This document shows, one piece after another, positions 1 to 10,792 of a stretch of 64,000 bases of DNA. Location: the NCBI GenBank assembly GCA_025766275.1, contig JAFKAC010000063.1, positions 62,001 through 126,000 on the forward strand, read 5' to 3'. Source of the stretch: Lactarius indigo (taxonomy: Eukaryota > Basidiomycota > Agaricomycetes > Russulales > Russulaceae). How positions within the stretch are numbered: the first letter of the stretch is position 1; every line of letters begins with the position of its first letter. The position numbers and the translations under genes were made by a program. The notes under the pieces are model-generated. The model ran no database searches. It worked only from the letters and a program-made list of their open reading frames with translations, and had not been told where the DNA came from.

Positions 1-438
1 TGTCCTAACCCGGTAAGTACACCTAGAGACGCGAACCCAAACGCGGAAGATTGCAAATTAACTACCACTCCGCATCACGTTCGACGCACGTAGTCAGCCA
101 ACAGAGTTGGCGAGGGTATTGCATACTTTTTTGGTCGGAATCAACGAAGGAGATTTGACTTACTCCAATTCCCAAAAAAAGAAATTCACCAAAGGGTCTG
201 AGGGATATCTAATTCGTGTCCGTCCCAGTGACAATAATTATTAACAAAGAAAAACAAAAATAAGTCCAAAAGTGCGTATGCAATGGAATTTTATGATATG
301 TGAGTGTGATCGTATGTTATCGATGGGCTCTCTTCCCTGCTCTTAGCGCGCGAGCAAAAAGCGTGATTACGTACCCAGCCCCGACTTGCGGCGATCCGAC
401 CAAACGTGAAAAGCGATGGTGGCGGCGAATGCCCCAAA
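1..438. other. Intergenic, no gene recognised
   Basis: I see no coding exon with splice support. An A-rich stretch lies around 170-265. The part next to 439 is downstream of the first methyltransferase gene and probably holds its 3' UTR. Confidence 0.5.
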
Positions 439-1825
439 TCAGTTGAACGCCTCGTTAACGAGCGCGTGGTTTCCACGGATGTTGATAAACGAGTACTGCA
501 AATGAAAAGGGGGGAACGAATCAACTCTCAAGCCTCGGACCATCAGAAGAACACACAGACCTCTGCTAGCTCTGGCCGCACACCGCGCACGATATTGATG
601 TACACCAAGTTCGGCTCCGTCCAGAACGGCCTCAGGCCTGCCGCCTCCAGCTCTGCCCACCAATGCGCAAAGTACTCAAAGTTCTCGCGACCTTCGCGCG
701 CGTGGATCTCCAGCTGGAGCTGGCCGACGGGGAGCACCTTCCCCTCGCCCGTGCGTGCGCTAAGGAACGTCGTGAGCGCATCGAATTCTCCGCCCTCGAT
801 GTCGATCTTGAGGATGTCGATGAACGTGTGTCCTGAGGATTGCCTGTCATCAGCAAGCCCTTTCTTTCGTAGAGGAACGGAGATAGCGCGTGCGCTCACG
901 CACCATTAAGCTCCATGAGCGAGTCGAGCGTCCAGAATTTGGGGTTGTCGTGGTCTCCGTGGTTGTTGGTTCCGCCGAGCGCGAAGGGCTTGAAATGAGC
1001 CCGGTCCCTCAGTGCCGCATCGCCGGTGATCTCGGGTCCCCACTGGTTACTCATATGTCTTGTTCAGTAGGCAGAGATAAGGAGGAGGGCACACGCACGC
1101 TGTTGACGCTATAGTCATATCCCCAGACCTCACATCCCGGTGCGCGCTTCAACAATGTCGATTCGAACGAAGACTCGTCGTTGATGCCTATGACATAATG
1201 AGAAACATCAGTACGCTCTGCGGGACCGAGAAAACGAAATGAAGAAGCAGACCGAAGGAGTAGATCACGCATTTGTCTTGTTTGGCCACGCGGTCCAGAC
1301 CGCAGACCCATTTCCCCCCGTCGCCCAATGTCCCGACGCGCTGCACTCGATGGGGGCACTGGAATGCGGGAATGAAAAAGTCCCCTATTGCGATGGCGTT
1401 CCGGGTCTCAGCAGGTCGGGATACGGGGGACGAACGAACGACGCACACAACGTATAGAATTCTCCATGAGTCGGATATCTAATGGGGATCGAACAGACGG
1501 CGTGAGATCAATCACGAAAGGGCGAGGCCCAGGGCACATGCGTGGGTGTGCATGTGCAAGCTGTGGGAACGTAGAACGCAACTCACGGCTCTACAGCATC
1601 ATCTCTGGGTCCCCACTTTTTGATTAGCTCCTGCCGTTCTTGTATGGCCACCGCATAGAGCGCCTCCTCATTCGCCAGCCAAGTACGGAGGGAGCGACTG
1701 GGTCCAAAGGCGTCGCGGTAGTACGACGAGAAGCCGGTTAAGGTTTCCGAAAATGACCGGAGGAGAAGAATGAGAGCGACGGTGATCAATAACAAGATAG
1801 TAAGGACGGTCGGACGGGGCGGCAT
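439..1825 (-). CDS. METTL24-like methyltransferase domain protein, copy 1
   Basis: Predicted type II membrane protein with a luminal or cytosolic SAM-dependent methyltransferase-like domain; the substrate is unknown. Seven exons: 1587-1825, 1447-1478, 1253-1384, 1099-1187, 904-1042, 561-832, 439-495. They sum to 960 nt (319 aa) with continuous frame. The N-terminus has a single hydrophobic segment (about residues 7-24) after a short basic start. Family signatures are WDFFIPAFQCPH, LGDGGKWVCGL, YSFG followed by ESSFE, GCEVWGYD, LKIDIEGGEFDAL (the acidic SAM-site-like motif of the FkbM/METTL24 group) and the C-terminal YSFINIRGNH. The start at 1825 is chosen because it gives the membrane anchor and matches the start of the next copy. 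Every intron position matches copy 2 exactly, which supports the gene model. Methyltransferase fold: fairly sure; enzymatic activity: not shown. Confidence 0.85.
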
Positions 1826-2050
1826 AATGAAAGTGGCAGTCGTGAGGGTAGGAAAGGAAAAGAGAGTGGGGTTTTTATTATTGACAAGGAGTGATGTGTC
1901 AAACGAAAGAATTGATGCGTCTAGAAGACTGCGGAGACTCCACCTCGACTCCGCGCCACACTTCAGACGCCTCGATGTAATATTCCTACAACCAATCACT
2001 CTGGGTATCCCAGCCATAAATGTATATATAAGGCCACCCGGCAACCTCAG

Positions 2051-3503
2051 CTAGTATGCATCGACTCCCTCTGCTGCCTCGTGAACGAGCGAATGATTTC
2101 CGCGGATATTCATAAACGAGTACTGCCATCAGTGGATCAGTTACGTTTCCCGAAGAAGCGAAGCAAGGGTATGCACCTCGGCCAATCTTGGTTTCCCTCC
2201 TGCATTGTAGTTCACGTACACCAAGTTTGCTTCCGTCCAGAACGGCCGCAGACCGGCCGCCTCGAGCGCGGCCCACCAGTCATGGAAGAAGTCAAATTTG
2301 CCATAGTCGTCCCACGCATGCAGCTCGATCTGGAGTTGCCCGATCGGGAGCGTCGTGCTCGAAAATGGGCTCAGCGGCTTGTGCGTCGCCAGGAATGCGG
2401 TCAATGTGTCAAACTCGGCACCCTCGACGTCAATCTTGAGCACGTCGATGAATGTGTGTCCTGGATTCCCAGACCGTGAGACGAGACGAGAGAATGTGAG
2501 ATGTAGACCCACCGTTCAGCTTCATGAGCGCATCGAGGGTATAATATTTCGGCGAATCGTCGGGGCCATGGGCATTACGACCGCCTAGTGCCCACGGGAA
2601 GAAGTGCGAACGCTCCTTCAATTTAGGCGTGTTTTCGATCTCGGGACCGAACTGTGCACAGCCGTCAGCTCAGGACATATTGGTCAAACTTAAAAAGTTA
2701 ACATACGCTGTCCACGCTAAAGTCATATCCCCATACTTCACAACCTGGCGCACGCTCCAACAGTGCAGCCTCGAATGACGACTCGCCGTTAATACCTGCG
2801 CACACAACCTACAATCAGTCCCCGCGCTACCATAAGGTGAGGTTAGACGCACCGAACGAATAGATGACGCATTTTTCTTGCTTCGCGATGCGTTCCATAC
2901 CGCATACCCACTTACCACCATCGCCAAGCACGCCAATGCGCTCGACGTGGTGCGGGCACTGGAAGGATGGGATGAAGAAGTCCCCTGTACGGAAACGTCA
3001 CGTCAACGCTAGAACGACGGGAGACTAGGCGGCGATCTTACATATAGTGTAGCTCCCTTCCGAAGGGTACCTAGACCCCAGATCGAGTGCTGTCAGCCAA
3101 ACAAGTTTGTAGCAGGAACAGGAACGAGGGCGCGTCGTGTGAGCAAGCGCCCAGCACCACTACATCGCCCATGGAGCTCTCCCCCAACCGTGCCTCGAAA
3201 GGAAGGGGAGGGTCCAAATAAGAGCGATCGAAGACGAAAACAAGTGCTCTTCTGTACTCACGACTCGATCTTCTCTTTACTCGGGCCATGCTTCTTTATG
3301 AGGCCCTTGCGTGCTTCCAGTGTCGCCGCATATCGCGTCTCCTCTTCGCGCAGACGTGCAGTGAGCGAGGTCTCACGTTTGCTGTATGGGTCTCGGTAGT
3401 ACAGCGTCCCAAATCCTAACGACGAGGGTGCCCAGAAGAAGAGACTGAGGGTGACAAGACCAATCACCGTGAAGAGTAAGGGGCGGGCGGTGCGCGGTGC
3501 CAT
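2051..3503 (-). CDS. METTL24-like methyltransferase domain protein, copy 2
   Basis: Tandem paralogue of the gene at 439-1825, same strand, about 225 bp apart. Seven exons: 3262-3503, 3042-3070, 2853-2984, 2707-2795, 2513-2651, 2177-2460, 2051-2122; total 987 nt, 328 aa, frame intact. Residues about 9-25 form one membrane helix. The core reads WDFFIPSFQCPHHVERIG, LGDGGKWVCG, GCEVWGYDFSVD, LKIDVEGAEFDTL, and ends YSFMNIRGNHSLV. It is longer than copy 1 mainly through four extra residues in exon 6 and five at the C-terminus. The 29-nt second exon (YPSEGSYTI region) is a micro-exon that automatic annotation could easily miss. Function beyond the methyltransferase-like fold is unknown. Confidence 0.87.
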
Positions 3504-3938
3504 GGATGCTAGAAGAACGACAGTCGGGTGGCGATACGCGTTTCTGTAGGTTGTAATGGTGGGCAGGTGAGGCCGACAAGCGTTTGCAATAAGATTAAGT
3601 CAGTTAGGAGCGGAGGGATGTTGAACCCTCGTCCAAAATTTTTTTTTTTTGGGGGGGAGGCGGATGGAAACCGAGGGTGGGAAGAGTACCATCTGGCAGC
3701 AGGCGGTCTGGAACAATTTTATGTCGATAAGGATGGGAAATTGTCGTCAGAGTGACCACCACTAAGCCCGAATTTGACGTTGCCAGTTGAGCTCCAAGAT
3801 TGTGGCATGTGACATGTAACGTGTGACAGTTGATCTAGGGGGTAATTCAGGGACGGAGGTGAAATTGAATCTTAAGCGGACACACGCAGTGTAATTGCCA
3901 ATATGGGGACTACAGACACAGGTTGGCATCTATAATCA
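3504..3938. promoter_or_regulatory. Intergenic: lipase 3' side and methyltransferase copy 2 promoter
   Basis: Both flanking genes are on the minus strand, so this 435-bp gap should hold the lipase 3' UTR and the copy 2 promoter. A T10/G8 homopolymer junction is at about 3641-3658. No other element is recognised. Confidence 0.4.
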
Positions 3939-5401
3939 TCACTGGAGCAGAGACGAGTCAGAGTCATGCGGACAATGCCAAGTCTGAGAACGTCTCGCAC
4001 CCTGCCCGAAATAAACACCATGTGCTGGATTGATGCCCAGTGATGCTATGAAGAAAAGATGTCAATGGAGAAGCTTGTGACAGCATGTACGAATAGGGTT
4101 ACGTACGTATGGAGTGGCTGCATTCCGGATCTTCCTGACCTTCGCACCGACGAACCGTCGAAACGCTTGCTGTTCCCTTCACATGAGACAGAGCACGTGT
4201 TCGAAAGTACCCACAAAAACGTACCCGGTTCCTGGAATTGCCAATACTCGATGGCACTGGGACATCACGGCAAACGTAAAAGTCAACCGTCGAACTGTAA
4301 ACTCGAATCGTGAAAGTGTGGCACGTACTGATGGCGATAGCCAAGGTATTCGGGGACCACGGTGGGCACGCCATCTAAGAATGTAGGCAGTGATTGAGTT
4401 TCGGGGCCACAGGGAAGCGAAAAAAAAATGTACACACCCCAAGTATGGACAGCTTTTTAGGTTTAGAACAAGTGTCAGAAGAAGCACACGGCGCAGAAAT
4501 GCAGGGTAGCAGAAGGATCCCTTACCTCGGAATATATTGTCACGTCCTACAATTGATTCGAGGAGATCCGCAAACGCTCCATCGCCAGTGCGGGGCTGGC
4601 CTACACGTGCAACACGCATGGGCTGGCATCCCCATCGACATGAAGAACTCACGCACCGAACGTAAACAGTCGGACAGCCACCCACGGGAAATTCGACTTG
4701 ACAGAGAGGGCCGCAAGGGATGCGAGTGCACCACCCAGTGAATGCCCTATTCAATCCTTTCAGGGTGGACTGGGGAGAGTACGGCAAATAACGTACCAGT
4801 GAGTACGACTACGTAGCCGGGGAACGCCCTGAGCTGTTTGCGGACGGCGTCGAGCACCACGCTCCGCACCGAGTTGTACGAGAAGAGGAAGCCCGCGTGC
4901 ACGCAAGCAGTGTTGTCTTCGACTCCGCGGGACACGAGTGGCGCAAGGACGAGGTTACCGTCTGTGTGTTGCGGATGAGTGAATAAATCGAAAACGGGTT
5001 GGTTGCCCCCACGTTGTAACGCACCGGTGAGCACGTCCGCGGGCTCGTGGCTCCCACGAAAAGCGACGACGATCTCCCTGCGGGCCTCGTCACGCGCGAC
5101 GAGCCCGTGCGCATGCGTGAGGAGGTTCGAGAACTATGCACGTGCCGTCAGCAGAGCCACGGAGGATGCCCCGCAAGGGGGCGGTGGGACGTACGGATTC
5201 AACGAGGGTGTTCCCGAGCGGCCGCGGACATATGAACTGGTACACGGCGGAAGAGTACTTTGCAAAGTGCAAGAGCTCGCTATAGACATGCTCCGAGATC
5301 CCGCCGCGGATGGGCGGAGACAGCAGTGGGGATTGCAGCGGTTTGGCGAGGGCGAGGGACCCCAAGTTCCAAGCCAGCAGCACGAAGACAAAGCAACGCA
5401 T
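3939..5401 (-). CDS. Secreted class 3 lipase (triacylglycerol lipase family)
   Basis: Extracellular alpha/beta hydrolase that would cleave acylglycerol esters. Nine exons: 5195-5401, 5025-5133, 4797-4961, 4657-4746, 4526-4600, 4329-4374, 4225-4256, 4107-4169, 3939-4045; total 894 nt, 297 aa. Residues 1-19 are a signal peptide (MRCFVFVLLAWNLGSLALA). Next come FAKYSSAVYQ, an IVVAFRGS oxyanion strand, VHAGFLFSYNSVR, the nucleophile elbow GHSLGGALASLAAL (Ser in GHSLG), RLFTFGQPRTGD, the aspartate region DGVPTVVP and the histidine region LGYRHHAIEYWQF, so the full Ser-Asp-His triad is present. The C-terminus has the usual EGQEDPECS and INPAHGVYFGQ. The last exon is easy to miss because the preceding frame hits a stop just after exon 8. 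Family assignment is secure; substrate range is not known. Confidence 0.93.
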
Positions 5402-5555
5402 GGTTGGTCGGAAGAGAGGAAATGAAGTGGCAAGTGACGATTCGCTACATCAGGTGGGGCGGGCACTCAAAGGTTCCATACAATTGCCACATATAAACGC
5501 ATAAAATTAGCCAAAAAAAAATAACAACGAAAACGAAAAAAAAAAAAAGTGCGTT
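5402..5555. other. Short intergenic gap with A-rich tract
   Basis: 154 bp between VPS8 (3' end) and the lipase (5' end), both minus strand. On the plus strand it has A-rich runs at about 5513-5548, which read as T-runs downstream of VPS8. Confidence 0.4.
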
Positions 5556-8500
5556 TTAATGTACATTGCTGGATAACTGAGGCGGTAAACAAGAGCTATG
5601 GTACGCAATCCCGGTCCGCATGATCGTGATCCCCTTCCCGAATCCTTCCTCCTCGACCGCCCCACGCTGCTGTTTTGCCGCCACAGGGGCCAGTGGCCGT
5701 CGGCACCCCGCACACGTCCCTGCCCTCGGCGCCCACCCACGCGCCCGAGCCCGCGCGGCCATCTCGACCGTCTCGAACACATCGCGGTCGAGCAAATGCT
5801 TAGTGATAGCGAGCATGTCGCCCTCCGCGCGGTACGCCTCCATCATGCCCGTGAGGATCGTGCGGAATTCCGTGTAGGGCGTCCCGCGCGTCGTCGTGGT
5901 CGTCCCTACGAGTCGCGTGAACAAGCGCGGGAAGGACACGCCGCGCCCAGCACTGGCCGAGACGAGCGCGGAGAACGTGGTCTGCACGAGCGAGCGTAGC
6001 GCCGTCAGTGCTTGCTGTGCCTCGTGTGCTGCGTCGGCGGGGCAGCACGCCGATACGGCCTGTACGCTTGCGATCTGCGTGCGCAGTAGCTGGAACCACA
6101 GATCCTCGACGGACGCGTCCTCAGGTCCCGCCTTTCCTCCCTGCCGCTGGCTCGAGCGCTCCACGCAGATGGCTACGGCAGTCCGTCCGATCGCCTCGAG
6201 GCTCTCCACGTGTTGCTGTAGCTCCTGCATCGACGACGCCACGCCCTGTGCGATGAGCCACCCTACGTTCGCCGACAGGCGCGTGCCGAACGTCTCGGCC
6301 TTCTGTAGCGCGGCTTTGGGATCGCCCCTCCAATTGAGCGCCCAGACGACCGCGTCGAACACTTCTTGCTCCTCGCAGGTCCGCAGTGCGTCGTCCCACT
6401 CCAGAAACTCGACCGGGAGATATTGCAAGGAAGGAATGGCGCTCGTAGGCTCAATTTTGCACAGCAGCTCGACGTACATCCTGCGGAGTCGCGGTGGGAC
6501 GCCGGTGGAGGGCCCCGGCCGGTGCTGCTGCTCGTCGTCCAAAGAAGGCGGACCCAAGAGACAACGCAGGTAAGCGAAGCGTTCGTGATCCGTATTGGAT
6601 CCGATCTGGTCTATCGCGTCTTCGTGGAGTTGCGGCACATGGCGATCCAAAAAGCGCGCAGTATCGATTACGCCAAAGTGCAAGAGGTCGGGGAGTGCTC
6701 CCGCGACCGTGGTTTTGAGGTCCTCCGGCACGGTTCCCGCATGAGATCGTGCTGCAGTCGCGAAAATGTTGTGGGCGCTGGCGAACAGGTCAGGTGGACG
6801 GACATCTGGGTCGTGGATGTGTGCGAGTAGCAGAGGCGCCCAACGGCCCTCCTGCCTGTGCCACGTGCGCAGGATCCGATAAAACCCAGCGTCCTCGAAC
6901 AGCCGCAGCAGCTGCTCGCTCTCGTGCGGGGTGTATGTTGACAGGAGGTACTCAGCCGCAAGCTGGCGGTCCTCGCGCGTGCTCCGATCAGCGTCCGTCG
7001 TGAGTCCCACAAGGATGCTGTGTAGCACGCTCGGCGACATCGAGATGAAGAATTGCGGGTACTTGGGCACGTTGCGTGCGACGAAGATGTGTACGAACGT
7101 CCGCACTGCAGGTGGGAGAGTAGATGACGAGGACGAGGAAGGGGGAGAAGCAAGGATCTCGAGCAGTATCTTCACGATGACGAGTCGGCTTGCGCCGCCA
7201 CGCGCCTCGTCGTTCAAGTATGTGTCTTCAAACGCAAGGTCGAGCGCGTGCAGGAATGCCTCGGCATCAAAGCTGAGCAGTAGCCGACAGTACGGGTAAG
7301 TCGGCTCGACCCCACCATCCTCCTCCGCCGTCAAAATGAGCCTGCCACCATCTCCGCGAGGCCACGTACTCGAGCGTCCGTGGAACAAGAAGGCATACAA
7401 ATCCCGCTTCGCCTGCATCCCCTCCTCCTCGTCCAGCGGTTCTTCGCTCGGGTAAGTGAGCCCAGACAGCACGTCCGCCAGGTACGGGTACACCTTGTAC
7501 GCGTTGACGATCAGCGGCTCTAGCGCCGCCTCATCCGGCACCGGGGACCGGCGCAACTGGGTCACCTTGCGGATGAGGCCAAGCATCTCCACGACAGGCG
7601 CGACGTAATCCCGCATCGCGCGCGTGTATACATACATGAGCGCGTCGTACAGGTGGTGCGTCTGGCAGAGCTGCACCGCCTGGTCAATATCGAGGCATAC
7701 GGGATCGATGTGCCAAATGACGCGCTCAGCGCGATCGGGCCGCCCGTTGGCTGCATGCAACGCGATCAGGCGCTGCGCGATACGCGGGTCCACGGTGCGG
7801 ACGTCATGCTCCAGCACGAACGTCTCGAACTGCTCGAGGTAAATGGCTGCGATGCCGGCGTCGTCGTACGCCTGGAAAAGGTCCTCGAAGAGGAATTCGA
7901 GGTCGCCGAGCGCAATGCAGGCGCGTGCGCAGGTCGCGACTAGGTTTTCGAACAGCGACGTGCGGTCGACGCCGCGCCCATCTGGACTGTGGTGCGTGGC
8001 ATCCGTCATGCGGTCCTCCGAGAACGCGTATCGCGTCGACGCGACCATCAACTCGCGCATCTTCTCTCCGACGACTTTTTTCAGCTCCAGTGGGTCATCG
8101 GGCAGGCCATTCTTGTTTCCGGGGGCCGTTCCAAGGTAATACGAGCGCGTGAGGTCGATCGCGCTCAGAAAGTCGCCATTTTCCACGGACGAGAGAATGC
8201 GGTCTGCCCACGTAAGTAGCGTGCCTACTTGCACCTCTTGTCGGCCCTGCAAGAGAAATGGGGTTGCATCAAAAGCGCCGAGTAAAGCTGAAAGGAGCGG
8301 GCGCTTACAAGAAGGAAGATTTTGCCCTTATACGTGCGCACGCTGTGAGCGACATCACCCGTCGCGTCCGAGTAGGAGAACGCGCCATTAATGGTGTGAG
8401 CAATCGTCGGCGAGACAAGCAACGATGGGTCGAAAGGCGTATGTTCAACGAGCGTCCGCGTGTGAACGTCGTACACTTCGAGCGCAGATGAGGTGACGGC

Positions 8501-10520
8501 AAGGATTTGCTACAGATGCACATCCCGCTCAGCGCGAGTCCAAGCGGCGAAGAAGCTCGAACGAACCCACTTTGGCGTTTAACCATTGTATAGCGTGTAC
8601 ATTGTCCCGCGCCGTCCACTGTGCCTTCTCCTCAAACACGAGCCGACCGACCTCGACCGTCGTCAACTTGCCCGTACGTTCGCTCGTGAACTTCTCGACC
8701 GCCTTGAGCTCAGAGACCAGCAAAAGCTGGAGCTTCGAGCCCCACGAATATACCAACATGGGTGTCGTAGATGGTGGTGTGCCCGTGGTGTTGTTCTTCT
8801 TCGCTGGTGGCGGCTCCGGCTTTGTGCGACCCGCGGAAGCGCCGGGAACCACGCTGGGAAACCACGCCAACGCGGCGCGGAACTTGCCCTTGCCCATTTG
8901 ATCGTCGCCCTCGCCGCGGTGCTTGCGGTACCACGTCTTGGGCGACGGTTTGAGTCCAACGATCACCAACTTGGCGGCTGTAAGAAGCGCAGTCACATTG
9001 TACGTGTCTGTTGAGTGCGGCACTGTTCCCAGAGGCAGCGGCGCCATGGCCAGGATCGTGTTTGTGCGTCGCGCGCGTCGTCGATGGAAGGGCGGTTGTC
9101 CTAGGACGACAGGCTCCTCATCCGGGTACTTCCCCAGTATCCGCAACACGTCCGACGCATCAAAGAAGAGGGCCTTGCCGAGACTGTGGTAGAAAGCCAG
9201 TCCTGTCTGGTCGGCGGTGACGATGGCGGTGTGCCGTCCAGCGACGAAACCGATGTTGACGATGCGCGAACCCTCCAGGTGTCCTTCTTTCCGACCCGAC
9301 CCGACAGCTGCGAGCGTCGTTGGAGGGACAAAGCGCGCTGGCACCTGGGGCTTCTTGAGGTCGAAGAGCTGGATATGTCCGGTTGCATGTCCCGCTGCAA
9401 CGAAAGTATGATCGTGGGAGAGTGCGAGGGCGGTGACCGCGCCAACCGTCTTTTCTGCGGCCCACAATGAGCTCGTGTGATGTATTGCTCAGAAATCGTG
9501 CTCACCTGTTGCGGGATCCCCGCAGACGCACTTGAGTGTCTGCTTGAAGTCAAACACAAGTACCCGCCCGTTGTCCATGCCGACGCAGATGAGTCCATTG
9601 GCCGCTAACACCGTAGGCGTGCCGACGGCTGCCGCGCCAAGAACTGCCTGTGCCTTGTTCGAAGGCCGCGCAAAGACATGTGTCCCGAGCGCACGTAGTT
9701 GCGTCCACCGGAACACCTCCCGCGCATCAGGGACATGTCCATTTGGTTGTGGGAAATCGTGCTTCTCGGCGCCTGGGAGGTGCGCAGAGGACGAGCCGGG
9801 AGAGAGGGTAGAAAAGCTGGATGGGGCAGGCGAGACGCCACGGAAAGCGGAGGGTGCACTCGTCGCAGAGGAGGTAGGCGAAGCGTGGGGCGTGTAAGAG
9901 CGCAGGCGTGAGATCGTTGGATGAAGGAAGGGTCTCAGAGGTGAAGAGGTGGGCGCCCCGTTCGGCAAGGAGGAGGACATGATTGGTGGGGAGGAAAGAG
10001 ATGCTGATGCGGAGGAAGGCGAAGGTGTAAAGATGGCCGGGGGCTAATGACAAGTGCGTGGAATGGCGACGTGCAGGAGGGGAGGTGTGGGCGCCACGCG
10101 AGATGAGCATCGAACAAGCGTGTTAAGAGTAAGCTGACTTACCAGGGCTTCGTCCTCGACTGTTATTGGAGGGTGGTTAACGTCATGCAAAAGCGAGCGC
10201 TCGACTTCGTGCTCCTCAGCCGTGTCGTCGTCGGCATCGTCGTCCAAGACTTCGCGCAACTGTTCGCGGTAGGTGGTGCGCGTGACTGGCGCATCGGCGC
10301 CGTCATATACAAATGATTCCTCGCCTTCGTCGTCGTCATCATCGTCGGCGTCGAAGTGGGGAACAGAGACGGTGGGAGTGTCGTCGTCGTCATCATCATC
10401 GAAGAGCTCACTCATCCGAGTTGAGTAGTCGCCGCCATTGGTGTCTACGTGTTTCTCGTCACCCGATCCGAAATCCGACAGACCTAGTGACGGTTGTCGA
10501 GAGTAACCCGAGCTGGACAT
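5556..10520 (-). CDS. VPS8: VPS8, CORVET membrane-tethering complex subunit
   Basis: Subunit of the CORVET tether that binds the endosomal Rab5/Vps21 and acts in endosome-vacuole fusion. Five exons: 10143-10520, 9506-10043, 8571-9454, 8309-8509, 5556-8246; total 4692 nt, 1563 aa, frame continuous. The first about 125 residues are acidic and disordered (long Asp runs, DDDDDDD and DDDDDDEGEE). A WD40-like beta-propeller follows, with repeats such as LICVGMDNGRVLVFD and HTFVAAGHATGHIQLFD, and the Vps8-typical DASDVLRILGKYP stretch. The large last exon is the helical solenoid, and the C-terminus keeps a degenerate RING-like CAGCRRPL. The start ATG at 10520 is preferred over 10550 because it opens the serine-rich MSSSGYSRQ segment; 30 nt upstream remain possible. 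It is GC-rich and shows no lesion. Confidence 0.92.
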
Positions 10521-10792
10521 TGTGGAGGAGCGAAGACACCGTAGGCCCACGGTGAGTGTATGTTAGGCTGCGTGAACGGAGGCGCGAACCGCGAATTGCT
10601 GGGCAAAGGACCCCGAAGACTGCAGACTCAGCAGATTCGGGGTCCTCGAACTGAACTGAACTGAATGTAGAGGCAGGCAACAGAAGGATTAATAAAGCAA
10701 AAAGATATAATGTAGTAATAAGAGTAAAAACAAAAAAGAGAGAGAGTACAACAGTGATACCACGGACCCCCCCCAGAGTGATATAGCGCATG
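10521..10792. promoter_or_regulatory. VPS8 promoter and Cti6-like 3' region
   Basis: 272-bp gap between two minus-strand genes. The plus strand from 10675 to 10750 is A-rich (for example aaaacaaaaaagag), so the Cti6-like transcript would end in a T-rich stretch and VPS8 would start just beyond it. Confidence 0.35.

Noticed and set aside
2670..2936. Minus-strand frame starting MACLAMVVSGYAVW
   Set aside because: It is an alternative frame across exons 3 and 4 of the second methyltransferase; the spliced model explains the region better.
5598..8139. Long plus-strand open frames opposite the last VPS8 exon (for example 5896-6573 and 6366-6830)
   Set aside because: They are antisense shadows of a GC-rich coding exon with strong family evidence on the minus strand; no motif or splice support.
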